A DNA stretch of 64,000 nucleotides from an uncultured Colwellia sp. (GTDB lineage: Bacteria > Pseudomonadota > Gammaproteobacteria > Enterobacterales > Alteromonadaceae). Where the stretch lies: positions 1 through 64,000 of the forward strand of contig CAJXYE010000006.1 in assembly GCA_913063325.1 (NCBI GenBank), given 5' to 3'. The position numbers and the translations under genes are program-made. The notes under the pieces are model-generated. The model did no database searches, had not been told where the DNA came from, and saw nothing but the letters and a program-made list of their open reading frames with translations. Below are positions 17,056 through 28,542 of the stretch, one piece after another (positions within the stretch are counted from its first letter, which is position 1; each line of letters begins with the position of its first letter).

Positions 17056-18732
17056 ATGTACCGCAATTTTTTTTCGCTAAGTGAATTACCTTTTTCAATA
17101 TCTCCAGATCCAAAATATTTATTTATGAGTGATAGGCACAGGGAAGCACTGGCACATTTAACCTATGGTTTAGGTGAGGTAGGTGGCTTCGCCTTATTAA
17201 CAGGAGAAGTGGGAACGGGAAAGACAACAATAAGTCGTTGTTTAATGGAGCAGTTACCCATTAATACTCAAGCGGCTTTTATCTTAAATCCGACGCTGTC
17301 GAGTAAAGAGCTTTTAGCTACCTTGTGTGATGAGTTAAAGATCCGTTACCGAAAAACAGATGCCAGCTTAAAAAGCTTAACCGATAAAATTTCAGAAAAA
17401 TTACTGAAAAATCATGAAAATGACATTAATACGTTATTAATTATTGATGAGGCTCAGCACTTACAACCGGAAGTGTTAGAGCAATTACGCTTACTGACCA
17501 ATTTAGAGACCAATACTAAAAAATTATTACAGGTAATTTTAATTGGTCAGCCTGAATTACAGCAATTATTACAACGCCGTGATTTACGTCAATTAGCACA
17601 GCGTATAACCGCTCGATATCACTTAATGCCGTTAACAAAACCAGAATTAAGCCAGTACATTCACCATCGATTAACAGTTGCTGATTGTACGCGAGCAATA
17701 TTTGATAAAAGTGCATTAGCTAAAATTCATCAACTCTCTCAAGGGATCCCAAGGTTAACCAACTTGCTTTGTCATAGTGCCTTGATGCTCGCGTATAATC
17801 AAAATGATAGTGTGGTAAATAAGAAAACGGTTATTTTGGCAGCGGAGCGTGCATTAGGATCTGACATTATAGTTAAATCAGATAAAGATCGCTTTAGCAC
17901 TATTCTAATGAGTACTACTGCAATTAGCTTGACGGCTTTTGTTGCCCTAGCTAGTTTCTGGTGGGGACAAAATCAAACCTCTACAAGTCAAGAGAAAGTC
18001 AATGTTTCGCAACTAGCTGTAGCGAGTAAGGCCTTACCTCAACTTAAAGTAGATAATACTCTAGCTGTAAAATTGCTAGGTGAATTAACCGATTTACCCG
18101 AAGTCGAGCGAGACAATAACTCGCTAACAAAAACTAGCGAAACTTCATCTGCTATTCCCGTGGATAATAAAGAAACCGTTTTAGCTAATAGCAAAACTAT
18201 ATTGGACAATATCCCAGAAAAACCAGTTACTGAGGTAATAAATACTGAGGTAATAAAAACCGATAAACAAATTGTTGTCAGTGCCAATAAACCTGCCCAG
18301 AAAACAAATTTACAGCAAAACTATCAAGTGACTGAAATGGCAGGTGTGTCGGATGATCTATTAGCGCGTTTTCAAGCAGCAATAGAAGAAACTCAGGATG
18401 ATAAGACATTTGATTGGCAACCAAGTGACTCCCAATCAGCGAGTAGCCATTCAAGTAGTACTAGTTCACAGTTTACTGATAGTAATGAACAGAATCAGAT
18501 CCCCTCTCTTACTCAAATGTCACAGCAGTTGCAAAACGCGATTCCAGCGCTTAACTTTGAACAACATATTTATGCCTCAGATGGTCAAGGTTGGGTAAAT
18601 GTTAATGGTAGAGATCGGTATGAAGGGGATACTATTGGTGACAACTTGATTGTAGAAAAGATATTACCTCAGCAAGTTATTTTATCCTTTCAAGGTGAAA
18701 AATTCAGTTTACCTGCATTGACTAACTGGTAG
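17056..18732 (+). CDS. ExeA-type AAA ATPase fused to a GspB-like C-terminal domain
   Basis: This 558-residue inner-membrane protein is probably linked to type II secretion, where ExeA/GspA and ExeB/GspB help assemble the secretin in the cell wall. The N-terminus MYRNFFSLSELPFSISPDP is typical of ExeA and sets the start at 17056; the open frame upstream is not conserved-looking. Walker A is GEVGTGKTT, Walker B LLIIDEAQHL. A membrane segment lies near residues 290-308 (TAISLTAFVALASFWWG), followed by a long polar linker. The last 55 residues (GWVNVNGRDRYEGDTI to ILSFQGEKFSLPAL) match the GspB periplasmic domain. The two are separate genes in Aeromonas. Confidence 0.8.
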   Translation: MYRNFFSLSELPFSISPDPKYLFMSDRHREALAHLTYGLGEVGGFALLTGEVGTGKTTISRCLMEQLPINTQAAFILNPTLSSKELLATLCDELKIRYRKTDASLKSLTDKISEKLLKNHENDINTLLIIDEAQHLQPEVLEQLRLLTNLETNTKKLLQVILIGQPELQQLLQRRDLRQLAQRITARYHLMPLTKPELSQYIHHRLTVADCTRAIFDKSALAKIHQLSQGIPRLTNLLCHSALMLAYNQNDSVVNKKTVILAAERALGSDIIVKSDKDRFSTILMSTTAISLTAFVALASFWWGQNQTSTSQEKVNVSQLAVASKALPQLKVDNTLAVKLLGELTDLPEVERDNNSLTKTSETSSAIPVDNKETVLANSKTILDNIPEKPVTEVINTEVIKTDKQIVVSANKPAQKTNLQQNYQVTEMAGVSDDLLARFQAAIEETQDDKTFDWQPSDSQSASSHSSSTSSQFTDSNEQNQIPSLTQMSQQLQNAIPALNFEQHIYASDGQGWVNVNGRDRYEGDTIGDNLIVEKILPQQVILSFQGEKFSLPALTNW

Positions 18733-18920
18733 TTATTCGTCTGATTTATGTTTAATTTAAACTGTTGTTATAGCAGTGATGTTATCATTGCTAATCAATT
18801 AATAAATATACGAAATTTTTTATAATTGTTAGAATGAATATCGTATATTATTCGCAAATATTTAAAACCTAACTAAGCTTATATCTAATGCATTTTGTTA
18901 TTAATAAGTTAGGATCGTAA

Positions 18921-20956
18921 ATGGAAATCAAACGTCAATCGATTGCCACGCAAATTAATTTAATTTTGGGGTTAATTTCCGTCGTTATTTTAGTTTTCTC
19001 TGTCACCATCATTTACCTCAGTTCCCAAATAAGTAGCGCCACAGAACGTGTTGCAGGTTACGACTTGCCTGAAGCATTAAACTCACTCGCTATGTTAGAA
19101 GAGTTAGGGGATATGAACTCAAATTTACTTGAGTACTTATTAGGTGAAGAAGAAGAGCAACAAGAATACTTTGGTAATTATGATGAATTTCTTCGTTTCA
19201 GGGAGTTAATTCCAACAGACATCAAGGAACACAATACTATTGAGCGAGTGGTACGCTTAGTTGAGGGCCATAGAGAAAAAGCCATTTCACAAGTCTTTGG
19301 GATTTATTACCCTACAAAAGAAAGACGTGCAGCTAATCAAATTAATGATCTGATAAAAAATGTCGGTATTCCATTAGAAGCGCTATTGGATGAGATGAAA
19401 GAAGAGGAAATTGCTGATGTCGGCTCATCAAACAATCCTCAAGATGTTATTGATGATGACTTGCCCGGCGTGAGATTTTATTTAGAGTTGACGGATGAAG
19501 CCGGAGATATGTTGGCGGATTTAAACCGTTTTGTATTAGCCGATAGCGATGCGAAACGTGCCTTTTTTGAAAATGCCTTACAATTCGAAACTTATTTAGC
19601 TCAGCTAAAACCCTTAGAGCAAAAGCCACAAGAGATTATTCGCATTAATGAAATTGAAAGGCTCTTTAATGAATTAAAAGCGGGCGGTGCAACTATTTTT
19701 GAGCAGTACCAAACACAAAATAAAATTTCAGCGACAAAAGCTATTGATAACCTAGAGCATCAAACCTTTAAAGAGGCCGAACAACTTCTAGACAACTTAT
19801 CTGATAACGCTCGTTTAGAAGTTAAAACATCAATGGATAATCTTTCTCGTATTTCAAATAATATTTCCTTAGTGTTACTGATTTCGACCCTACTTATTAT
19901 TGGCTTAGTCATTAGCATGATTATTAATACCAGGCGAACTATTTTCACCCCGTTAGCTCAAGTGACAAATACAATTGAAAAGCTGCGCAAAGGGGATAGA
20001 GATTTTGAGCTTTCCTCCTTTAATCGTAATGATGAACTCACTGATGTTTTATCAAACTTACAGAAGTTTCAAGTGGAACTTTCTGAATTAGATGAGTTGA
20101 GAAGTAATGAGCAAATAATTCAATCCCAATTGTTAACTGAACGTGATAATGCCAATCAATCTTTTAAGCAATTAAAAGATACCCAATCCAAATTGATTGC
20201 CACAGAAAAAATTGCATCATTAGGTACACTCGTTGCGGGTGTTGCTCACGAAGTTAATACACCGCTTGGGGTAAGTGTCACTATGGCAAGTACCCTTTCA
20301 TCTAATTTAGCTAGCTTTTTAGTCGATGTTAAATCAGGTGTTTTGAGTCGCTCAAAATTGGAAAGTTTTGAACGTGAATCTGTGCAGACCTTAGAGTTGC
20401 TGGAAAGTTCACTTCAGCACACAGCACAGCTTATTCATAGTTTTAAACAGGTTGCCGTTGACCAAACAAGCAGTAAACGCAGAGAGTTTAATTTACTTGA
20501 TACCTTGAATGAAATTACACAAACCTTGCACCATAAAATTAAACGCACCAATATTATTATTTAATAGAAGGGCCTGAAGATATCTACTTAGATAGTTTTC
20601 CTGGTCCTTTAGGGTAAGTCATCACTAATTTATTTAATAATGCCATGTTACATGGCTTTGATGGTAAACAAGAGGGAGCCATTAAAATCCGCTTTAACTT
20701 ACTGGGTGATGAGGTTCGAATACTCTTTAGTGATGATGGTGTTGGCGTGAAAGAAGAGAGTTTAAAAAAATTATTTGACCCTTTTTATACGACTAAGCTA
20801 GGTAAAGGCGGATCCGGTTTAGGACTAAATATTGTGCATAGTATTATCACTAATTTAATGGGCGGAGACATACATGTTGAAAGCCGTATTGGGACCACGT
20901 TTGAAATTAAGCTACCTTTAGTCGCACAGCATAAGAAGGATAATAACCATGAGTGA
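18921..20956 (+). pseudogene. Membrane histidine kinase, broken by a frameshift and a stop codon
   Basis: The first 547 codons encode a transmembrane segment (about residues 12-31), a periplasmic helical sensor, a second transmembrane segment (about 313-333), a HAMP-like region, and an H-box (VAGVAHEVNTPLG). The frame stops at 20562-20564. The same protein resumes in another frame from 20564 (IEGPEDIYLDSF), meets a TAA at 20615 where a Gln codon is expected, and then runs on as a normal ATPase domain (DDGVGV, FDPFYTT, GSGLGL) to 20956. A single lost base plus a nonsense change explains this. The kinase cannot be made whole unless these are sequence errors. It overlaps the next gene by 8 bp. 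Confidence 0.85.
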
Positions 20957-23159
20957 TTTTATTTTAAAGCTTGTTGATGATGACGAAGAAGTAGACGTTG
21001 TTAATAGTCAATGTTGGAAAGTAGCGATTATTGACGATGAAGCGTCAGTCCACGATGTTACTAAATTAGCTTTATCCAATACAACAATTCAAGGAAAAAA
21101 ATTAGAATTTATCCATGCATATACGGGTGAGGAAGGTTTTACTTTATTACAAAATAATCCTGATTGTGCGGTGGTATTGCTTGATGTAGTAATGGAGTCG
21201 TCAGATGCGGGTCTTCTTTTAGCTCAACGTATACGCACTGAACTTAAACAAGCAAATTTACAAATTATTTTACGAACAGGTCAGCCAGGTTATGCCCCAG
21301 AAGAAGATATTATTTCTAAATATGAGATTAATGACTACAAAACTAAAAGTGAATTAACACGAGACAAACTTTTTACTTCTTTAGCTACTTCAATTCGTTC
21401 GTACAGTCATTTACAGGCTTTAGAGGGGAGCAAGGAAGGTTTAAAGAATGTAATCAACGCCTCGGCAACATTAATGAAAGAGCGCTCTATTAATGAGTTT
21501 GCCAGTGGTGTATTACAGCAAATCAATGCGTTATTTCATCTATCAGCCCAAGGCATATTTTGTGTATCACAAAAGCCACTACAGGGGCCTAATGATTTTG
21601 CCAGTAATAAGAGCAATGCGTTTTTAGTTGTCGCAACCACACAAGCGTATGAATATATGTATGGTAAAGATATTAGTGATGTTTCTGCTACTGTCGCTTC
21701 AACTATTGCCCAAAAAGCATTGTCACAAAAAGAGCATGTGCTAGAGAATAATTTTACTGCATTGTATTTAAGTACACCTTCACAATGGCAAGGGGTCGTA
21801 GTAATAGAGGGAGGCTTGAACTTATCGGATGTAGATGAAGAGCTCTTAAAAGTGTTTTGTCTCAATATTGCCGTAGGTTTGGAAAATGCTAAATTCTTTA
21901 GTCACCTAAATCGCTCCGCTTATTACGACTCAGTAACTGATTTATTCAATCGTGAAGGCTTAGTACAGTTTTCAGGGTTTATCAAAAAACAAGCAAAGAG
22001 CACTATAAGTTTATACATCATTGATATTGATTACTTCCATGATATTACAGATAGCTTAGGTTTTGAGTTTGCTAATGATGTTTTAGTAGCGATGACCTCT
22101 ATCTTGAAACGAATATTCCATAAGAATGCAAGTATTGCTCGTTTACATTCGGATGTTTTTGCTGTTTTAGTTGCTGATTCTCAATTGTCATTAAAAAGCC
22201 TAATTAATGAGTGTTCACGGCCCTTTATACTTGAAGGTAACTCTATGCGCTTAGGTGTATCATTAGGGGAGGCTCACACTGATACTGAAGAAGATGGCTT
22301 TGATATAGAAAAGTTATTTAGACACGCTAAAATGGCTTTAAAAGTAGCAAAAGAAAGTAAACGTGGTATGGCACAAGCTTTTGAGCCTCAATTTGAAAAA
22401 GATACCCAGAGTCGGCGCACCGTTTTAGCTGAGTTTAGAAACGCCTTAATTCAACAAGAGCTTTTTCTTATGTTGCAACCTAAAGCCTCCATGTCTACTG
22501 GTGAGGTAGTCGGTTATGAGGCATTGGTTCGTTGGCAACACCCTGAAAAAGGTCTAATACCTCCCAATGCTTTTATTCCTATTGTTGAGCAAGCAGGCTT
22601 GTATTTTGAGCTTGATATGTATGTATTTAGAAGTTCGCTCAATATCATTAAGCAATATCCACAAATAAACAAGCCTATTTCGGTTAATATTTCAGCTAAC
22701 TCATTGCATCACCATGAGTTTATAGACGAGCTCAAAGTAATTATTAAAGAAGAAAATGCTGACTTAACTAATATTGAGCTAGAGATCACTGAGAATGCCT
22801 TAGTGAGAAGTGATATGGCAATTCAGCACTTAAATGCATTAAAAGCTTTAGGTTTCACGTTATGTCTTGATGACTTTGGCGCTGGGTATTCTTCATTAGC
22901 CTATTTAGTTAAATTGCCGCTAGATGTCATTAAAATAGATCGCGCTTTTATAAGTTATATCACAGAAGATAAAAACTCATTAGTGTTATTAAAAGGCATG
23001 TTACAAATCTGTAATGACTTAAATAAGAAGGTGGTACTCGAAGGGGTTGAAACCCAAGAGCAAGTTGATTTATTAACACAATATGATGTTGATGTAGCCC
23101 AAGGATTCTTCTACTTTCGACCTATGCCCATTGACGAAATATTGTTAAAAGCGCTGTAA
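20949..23159 (+). CDS. Response regulator with DUF3369, GGDEF-like and EAL domains
   Basis: This 736-residue protein would be the partner of the upstream kinase. A receiver domain occupies about residues 20-150, with IIDDE and the phosphoacceptor in VLLDVVM. A DUF3369 sensor-like region follows, to about 310. The GGDEF-like domain has HSDVF in place of the catalytic motif, so it should not make c-di-GMP. The EAL domain keeps YEALVRW, ITENALV, LDDFGAGYSS, IKID and EGVET, so c-di-GMP hydrolysis is likely. It starts inside the end of the kinase gene. With the kinase broken, it may be orphaned or phosphorylated by another kinase. Confidence 0.88.
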   Translation: MSDFILKLVDDDEEVDVVNSQCWKVAIIDDEASVHDVTKLALSNTTIQGKKLEFIHAYTGEEGFTLLQNNPDCAVVLLDVVMESSDAGLLLAQRIRTELKQANLQIILRTGQPGYAPEEDIISKYEINDYKTKSELTRDKLFTSLATSIRSYSHLQALEGSKEGLKNVINASATLMKERSINEFASGVLQQINALFHLSAQGIFCVSQKPLQGPNDFASNKSNAFLVVATTQAYEYMYGKDISDVSATVASTIAQKALSQKEHVLENNFTALYLSTPSQWQGVVVIEGGLNLSDVDEELLKVFCLNIAVGLENAKFFSHLNRSAYYDSVTDLFNREGLVQFSGFIKKQAKSTISLYIIDIDYFHDITDSLGFEFANDVLVAMTSILKRIFHKNASIARLHSDVFAVLVADSQLSLKSLINECSRPFILEGNSMRLGVSLGEAHTDTEEDGFDIEKLFRHAKMALKVAKESKRGMAQAFEPQFEKDTQSRRTVLAEFRNALIQQELFLMLQPKASMSTGEVVGYEALVRWQHPEKGLIPPNAFIPIVEQAGLYFELDMYVFRSSLNIIKQYPQINKPISVNISANSLHHHEFIDELKVIIKEENADLTNIELEITENALVRSDMAIQHLNALKALGFTLCLDDFGAGYSSLAYLVKLPLDVIKIDRAFISYITEDKNSLVLLKGMLQICNDLNKKVVLEGVETQEQVDLLTQYDVDVAQGFFYFRPMPIDEILLKAL

Positions 23160-23185
23160 CTTAGTCGTAATACATTTGTATCCCC

Positions 23186-23225
23186 AAAAAAAAGCCCCGA
23201 TAAGTTACAACTTATCGGGGCTTTT
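23186..23225. terminator. Bidirectional terminator
   Basis: AGCCCCGATAAG at 23193-23204 and CTTATCGGGGCT at 23211-23222 form a perfect 12-bp stem with a 6-base loop, flanked by A on one side and T on the other. It serves both the EAL regulator gene and leuD, which converge here. Confidence 0.9.
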
Positions 23226-23270
23226 AGTAACTCAAAATACTACTTTAATGAGTTATTATTAAAATCATCG

Positions 23271-23867
23271 TTATTGCCAAGCAGGCATTTTCTCTTCAAA
23301 GGCTTTGATTGTATCAAGTTTATCTAAAGTCCAACCTACACTATCAACACCATTTTCTAAGCTGTATTGCTGAAATTCACTTAAAGAAAATTTGAAAGAA
23401 AGCTCGCCACAAGTAACCACATTATTTGGCAAGTCAACAGTGAGTGTTAGTTGTGCATCTGGCGCTAATTTAAATAACTGCTCAACTTCAGCTTCACTTA
23501 ATTTAATCGGTAATAGACCAACGTTGATGCAGTTACCATAAAAAATATCAGCAAAGCTAGATGCTATGATGACCTTAAAACCGTATTCTTGCAGAGCCCA
23601 AGGTGCATGTTCGCGACTTGAACCACAACCGAAGTTTTCACCGGCTAATAAAATGCTAGCTTCTTTATATTCCGACTTGTTAATAACAAAGTCAGGATTT
23701 ATTTGTGTACCCGCGTGGTCAAGGTAGCGGCTATCGTGAAATAAATGCACGCCAAAACCTACGCGTTCAGTTTTTTGTAAAAACTGTTTTGGGATGATTT
23801 GATCGGTATCGACGTTTGCAACATCTAATGGCACAACCAAACCTGTATGTGTATTAAATTTTTCCAT
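23271..23867 (-). CDS. leuD: Isopropylmalate isomerase small subunit
   Basis: This is the small subunit of the enzyme that turns 2-isopropylmalate into 3-isopropylmalate in leucine synthesis. The 198-residue protein has the family features [11 protein letters not shown] near residue 20 and [16 protein letters not shown] in the centre. I chose the ATG at 23867 because AGGAA lies six bases upstream; a TTG two codons earlier is unlikely. It is the last gene of leuABCD, 138 bp after leuC. Confidence 0.97.
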   Translation of the reverse strand: MEKFNTHTGLVVPLDVANVDTDQIIPKQFLQKTERVGFGVHLFHDSRYLDHAGTQINPDFVINKSEYKEASILLAGENFGCGSSREHAPWALQEYGFKVIIASSFADIFYGNCINVGLLPIKLSEAEVEQLFKLAPDAQLTLTVDLPNNVVTCGELSFKFSLSEFQQYSLENGVDSVGWTLDKLDTIKAFEEKMPAWQ

Positions 23868-24005
23868 TTTCAATTCCTAAAAAATTTTAAGTAGCGATTC
23901 CTCTTGAAGCTATTTCATGTAATTAACAGGAAATAGCACGGAGTTGACGCTAGTCAATGAGTACTATTGACACCTTAATTGCTTTAAATAGCAAGAAGGT
24001 AATTG

Positions 24006-25421
24006 TTACGCGTTTAAGTCGACAAAGTGACCTGTAATTGCTGCAGCTGCTGCCATTTCAGGGCTAACTAAGTGAGTACGACTACCACGCCCTTGACGAC
24101 CTTCGAAGTTACGGTTACTCGTTGATGCACAGCGATCACCTTCTTCTAAAACATCATCGTTCATGCCTAAACACATTGAACAACCCGGTAAGCGCCATTC
24201 AAAACCTGCATCGATAAATATCTTATCTAGGCCTTCACTTTCCGCTTGCTCTTTAACACGGTAAGAGCCAGGTACTATGATAGCGTCAACATTTGCCACT
24301 ACTTTCTGTCCTTCATACTTTTGAACAACACCAGCAGCGGCGCGTAAATCTTCAATACGTGAGTTAGTACAAGAGCCAATAAATACCTTGTTAACTTGAA
24401 TATCAGTCATTTTAGTACCGGCAGTTAAATCCATGTACTTCAGTGCATTAATACAAGAGTCTTTCTCAACTGGATCACTGAAATCTTCCGGTGAAGGCAC
24501 AATGCCATCAACACTGATAACTTGTCCTGGGTTTGTACCCCAAGTGACTTGTGCTTTAATATCTTTTGCTTCAAGCGTTATGACCGCGTCAAAAACTGCA
24601 TCAGTATCTGATTTCAAGTTTTTCCAATCAGCAACCGCTTGGGCAAATACGTCACCTTTAGGTGAGTATTCTTTACCTTCAATATAATCAAAAGTGGTTT
24701 GGTCAGGTGCAATTAAACCGGCTTTGGCGCCAAATTCAATACTCATGTTACAAACTGTCATGCGCTCTTCCATACTAAGCGCTTCGACTGCTTCGCCGCA
24801 ATATTCAACCACATAACCCGTTGCACCAGCGCTACCTGTTTTTCCGATAATCGCTAAGATAATATCTTTAGCGCTAATACCAGCACCAACGTTACCTTTA
24901 ACTTCAATTTTCATGGTTTTTGCTTTGTTTTGACGTAAGGTTTGCGTAGCAAAAACATGTTCTACTTCAGAGGTACCAATACCAAAAGCAAGAGCACCAA
25001 AAGCGCCATGAGTAGCGGTATGTGAGTCACCACAAACGATAATAGTACCGGGTAAAGTCAAGCCCAGCTCAGGCCCAATAACATGAGCGATACCTTGGTT
25101 TTTATGGCCCATATCAAAAAGTTCGATGCCAAAGTCTTTACAGTTTATTGCTAACGCACGTAATTGATTAGCAGCGCCTTCACCGGCAGCATCAATTTTT
25201 ATTGAACGTGTTGAAATATTATGATCCATGGTAGCAATAGTACGTTCAGGATGGCGTACTGGGCGATTATGAAATCGTAAGTTGGCAAAAGCTTGTGGAG
25301 AAGTCACTTCATGAATTAAATGACGGTCAACATAAAGTAATGGAGTCTCACCTTTAGCTTCTTCAACTAAATGGTTTTGCCATAATTTTTCATACATGGT
25401 CTTAGGACTTGAATTGTTCAT
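24006..25421 (-). CDS. leuC: Isopropylmalate isomerase large subunit
   Basis: This Fe-S dehydratase subunit acts with LeuD in leucine synthesis. The 4Fe-4S ligands appear in FIGSCTNSR and PGCSMCLG, and other family motifs include [21 protein letters not shown] and [14 protein letters not shown] chose the start [14 protein letters not shown], one base after the leuB stop, which gives 471 residues (about 466 is usual). The longer open frame upstream would overlap leuB. Confidence 0.96.
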   Translation of the reverse strand: MNNSSPKTMYEKLWQNHLVEEAKGETPLLYVDRHLIHEVTSPQAFANLRFHNRPVRHPERTIATMDHNISTRSIKIDAAGEGAANQLRALAINCKDFGIELFDMGHKNQGIAHVIGPELGLTLPGTIIVCGDSHTATHGAFGALAFGIGTSEVEHVFATQTLRQNKAKTMKIEVKGNVGAGISAKDIILAIIGKTGSAGATGYVVEYCGEAVEALSMEERMTVCNMSIEFGAKAGLIAPDQTTFDYIEGKEYSPKGDVFAQAVADWKNLKSDTDAVFDAVITLEAKDIKAQVTWGTNPGQVISVDGIVPSPEDFSDPVEKDSCINALKYMDLTAGTKMTDIQVNKVFIGSCTNSRIEDLRAAAGVVQKYEGQKVVANVDAIIVPGSYRVKEQAESEGLDKIFIDAGFEWRLPGCSMCLGMNDDVLEEGDRCASTSNRNFEGRQGRGSRTHLVSPEMAAAAAITGHFVDLNA

Positions 25422-25422
25422 C

Positions 25423-26511
<1,089 letters not shown>

Positions 26512-26577
26512 TTATTATTTCTCTTTAAATTTTAAATTCTTTTTAACGAATATTTCGCTATTACTTATTAACAGTGA

Positions 26578-28158
26578 CTAAGCTTGTTTTGCTGACTTTA
26601 AATCGGCAATGGTCATTGCTCTGTGTATACTATTAAGACCATTAATTAGTGCTTGCCCTGAGGCTTCAATAACATCAGTTTCTAAACCGTAGCCATGGAA
26701 ATTTCTGCCTTGCCAAGTAATCACTAAATCGGCTTGACCTAAACCATCTTCACCAGAGCCTTTATTTGATATTTTGTAATCACTGACTTCAAATTCGATA
26801 TCAACACTTTGTTTGATTGCTTGGTAAAGGGCATCAACAGGACCATTACCTGTGGCAGCATGCACCTTAGTATTTTCTTTTCCTTGCTCTTTATTGCCCG
26901 AGATAAGCTTGATGCTAGCAGTAGCGAAGTCGCCATCACCACATTGCACATTAATAGTGTCTAGTTGATAGAAATCTTTTAAGTCTTTCTGTTTTAACTT
27001 AAAGACTAAAGCCTCTAAATCATCATCAAAAACCTGACCTTTTTTATCTGCTAACATGATGAAATCAGCATATAACTCTTCAATATCGTAATCGCTTTCT
27101 TGATAACCCAAGCTTTCCATTCGGTGTTTGATTACATGACGACCACTGCGAGAAGTCAGGTTTAATTTAGTTTTTGCAATGCCGACACTTTCTGGTGTCA
27201 TGATTTCATAAGTATTACTAGCTTTTAACATGCCATCTTGATGAATACCTGATGAGTGACTAAAAGCATTACCGCCGACAATGGCTTTGTTTAATTGCAC
27301 TGGCATATTACATACTGTGCTAACTAATTTAGAAACCCGTGCTATTTCTTGATGGTTGATATTAGTTTTTACACCTAACAATGCTTGACGTGTTTGCATT
27401 ATCATGGCTACTTCTTCTAACGAGCAATTACCTGCACGCTCGCCAATACCGTTGATGGTACATTCAATTTGACGTGCGCCGGCTTGAACAGCTGCCATTG
27501 AGTTTGCTACGGCTAAACCTAAATCGTTATGACAATGCACTGAAATAATTGCTTGATCGATATTTGGTACACGATTAAATAAGTCAGTAATAATACCTTG
27601 GAATTCAAACGGCATGGTATAACCAACAGTATCAGGAATATTCACTGTGGTAGCACCGGCTTTAATGGCGCTTTCAACCATGCGACATAAATTATCAATG
27701 GGTGTACGACCAGCATCCTCGCAAGAGAACTCAACATCATCAGTGTACTTTCGGGCATGTTTAACCGCATGAATTGCCATAGCTTCTACATCGCTAAACT
27801 CTTTACGTAACTTTTGCTGTACGTGAACATCAGATGTTGAAATAAAAGTATGTATACGAAATTGATCGGCCACTTTTAGTGCCTGTCCACAAGCATCAAT
27901 ATCGGCTTCTACAGCGCGTGCTAAACCACATACTCGGGCATTTTTAACGGTGCGGGCAATTTGCTGAACAGATTCAAAATCACCAGGTGATGATACTGGG
28001 AAACCAACCTCCATTACATCAACACCAAGGCGCTCAATGGCTAGGGCTATTTGAAGTTTTTCATGTACAGATAAGCTGGCATTTAATGCTTGCTCACCAT
28101 CACGTAAGGTGGTGTCAAAAATTATAACTTGGTCATTTTTTACTTGTGGCTTGCTCAT
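26578..28158 (-). CDS. leuA: 2-isopropylmalate synthase
   Basis: This enzyme condenses acetyl-CoA with 2-oxoisovalerate in the first committed step of leucine synthesis. The 526-residue protein has an N-terminal TIM barrel ([51 protein letters not shown]) and a C-terminal LeuA dimer domain that binds leucine for feedback inhibition. It starts 61 bp after the attenuator. Confidence 0.97.
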   Translation of the reverse strand: MSKPQVKNDQVIIFDTTLRDGEQALNASLSVHEKLQIALAIERLGVDVMEVGFPVSSPGDFESVQQIARTVKNARVCGLARAVEADIDACGQALKVADQFRIHTFISTSDVHVQQKLRKEFSDVEAMAIHAVKHARKYTDDVEFSCEDAGRTPIDNLCRMVESAIKAGATTVNIPDTVGYTMPFEFQGIITDLFNRVPNIDQAIISVHCHNDLGLAVANSMAAVQAGARQIECTINGIGERAGNCSLEEVAMIMQTRQALLGVKTNINHQEIARVSKLVSTVCNMPVQLNKAIVGGNAFSHSSGIHQDGMLKASNTYEIMTPESVGIAKTKLNLTSRSGRHVIKHRMESLGYQESDYDIEELYADFIMLADKKGQVFDDDLEALVFKLKQKDLKDFYQLDTINVQCGDGDFATASIKLISGNKEQGKENTKVHAATGNGPVDALYQAIKQSVDIEFEVSDYKISNKGSGEDGLGQADLVITWQGRNFHGYGLETDVIEASGQALINGLNSIHRAMTIADLKSAKQA

Positions 28159-28218
28159 ATTTTTCTATCCTATAAATCTTGTGTCTGCTTAAAAATTAGC
28201 ACTATTAACTGCGGACAT

Positions 28219-28246
28219 AAAAAAACCCGCGATTGTTAGCGCGGGC
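28219..28246 (-). terminator. leu operon attenuator terminator
   Basis: On the minus strand, CCCGCG (28245-28240) pairs with CGCGGG (28231-28226) around an 8-base loop and is followed by a run of seven T. It lies between the leader peptide and leuA, as expected for transcription attenuation. Confidence 0.85.
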
Positions 28247-28302
28247 TTTATTTGATTTCTACTTAGTTTTCAATGTATAAACTGTTGAAGAAGCAACAAA
28301 AC

Positions 28303-28365
28303 CTAGCCGCGCACGATGAGTGCGAGGAGGAGGTTAGTTTTAATATGCTTAATCAATTTAGTCAT
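28303..28365 (-). CDS. leuL: leu operon leader peptide
   Basis: This 20-residue leader peptide (MTKLIKHIKTNLLLALIVRG) contains four Leu residues in five (LLLAL), all read from the CTC codon. A rarely used codon family makes ribosome stalling sensitive to charged leucyl-tRNA. It precedes the attenuator hairpin by 57 bases. This small gene explains the 384-bp gap upstream of leuA. Confidence 0.88.
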   Translation of the reverse strand: MTKLIKHIKTNLLLALIVRG

Positions 28366-28449
28366 GTTGGTTTCATTATTAGAATTTGTTTAAAAATACG
28401 GAAAAAGCTAATAAATATTCTTTTTAAGTGAAAAGTATTCAATACACTA

Positions 28450-28479
28450 TTAATAGCGCATTTGCTTGATAAGTGTCAA
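28450..28479 (-). promoter_or_regulatory. Probable leu operon promoter
   Basis: On the minus strand TTGACA (28479-28474) and TATTAA (28455-28450) are separated by 18 bp, a reasonable sigma-70 match. It lies about 85 bp upstream of the leader peptide. Confidence 0.5.
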
Positions 28480-28542
28480 TGGCTAAAATGTAATATGATA
28501 GTTAATAATTAAAGGTTTAGCTTAACTCACCTTACTTTAGTT

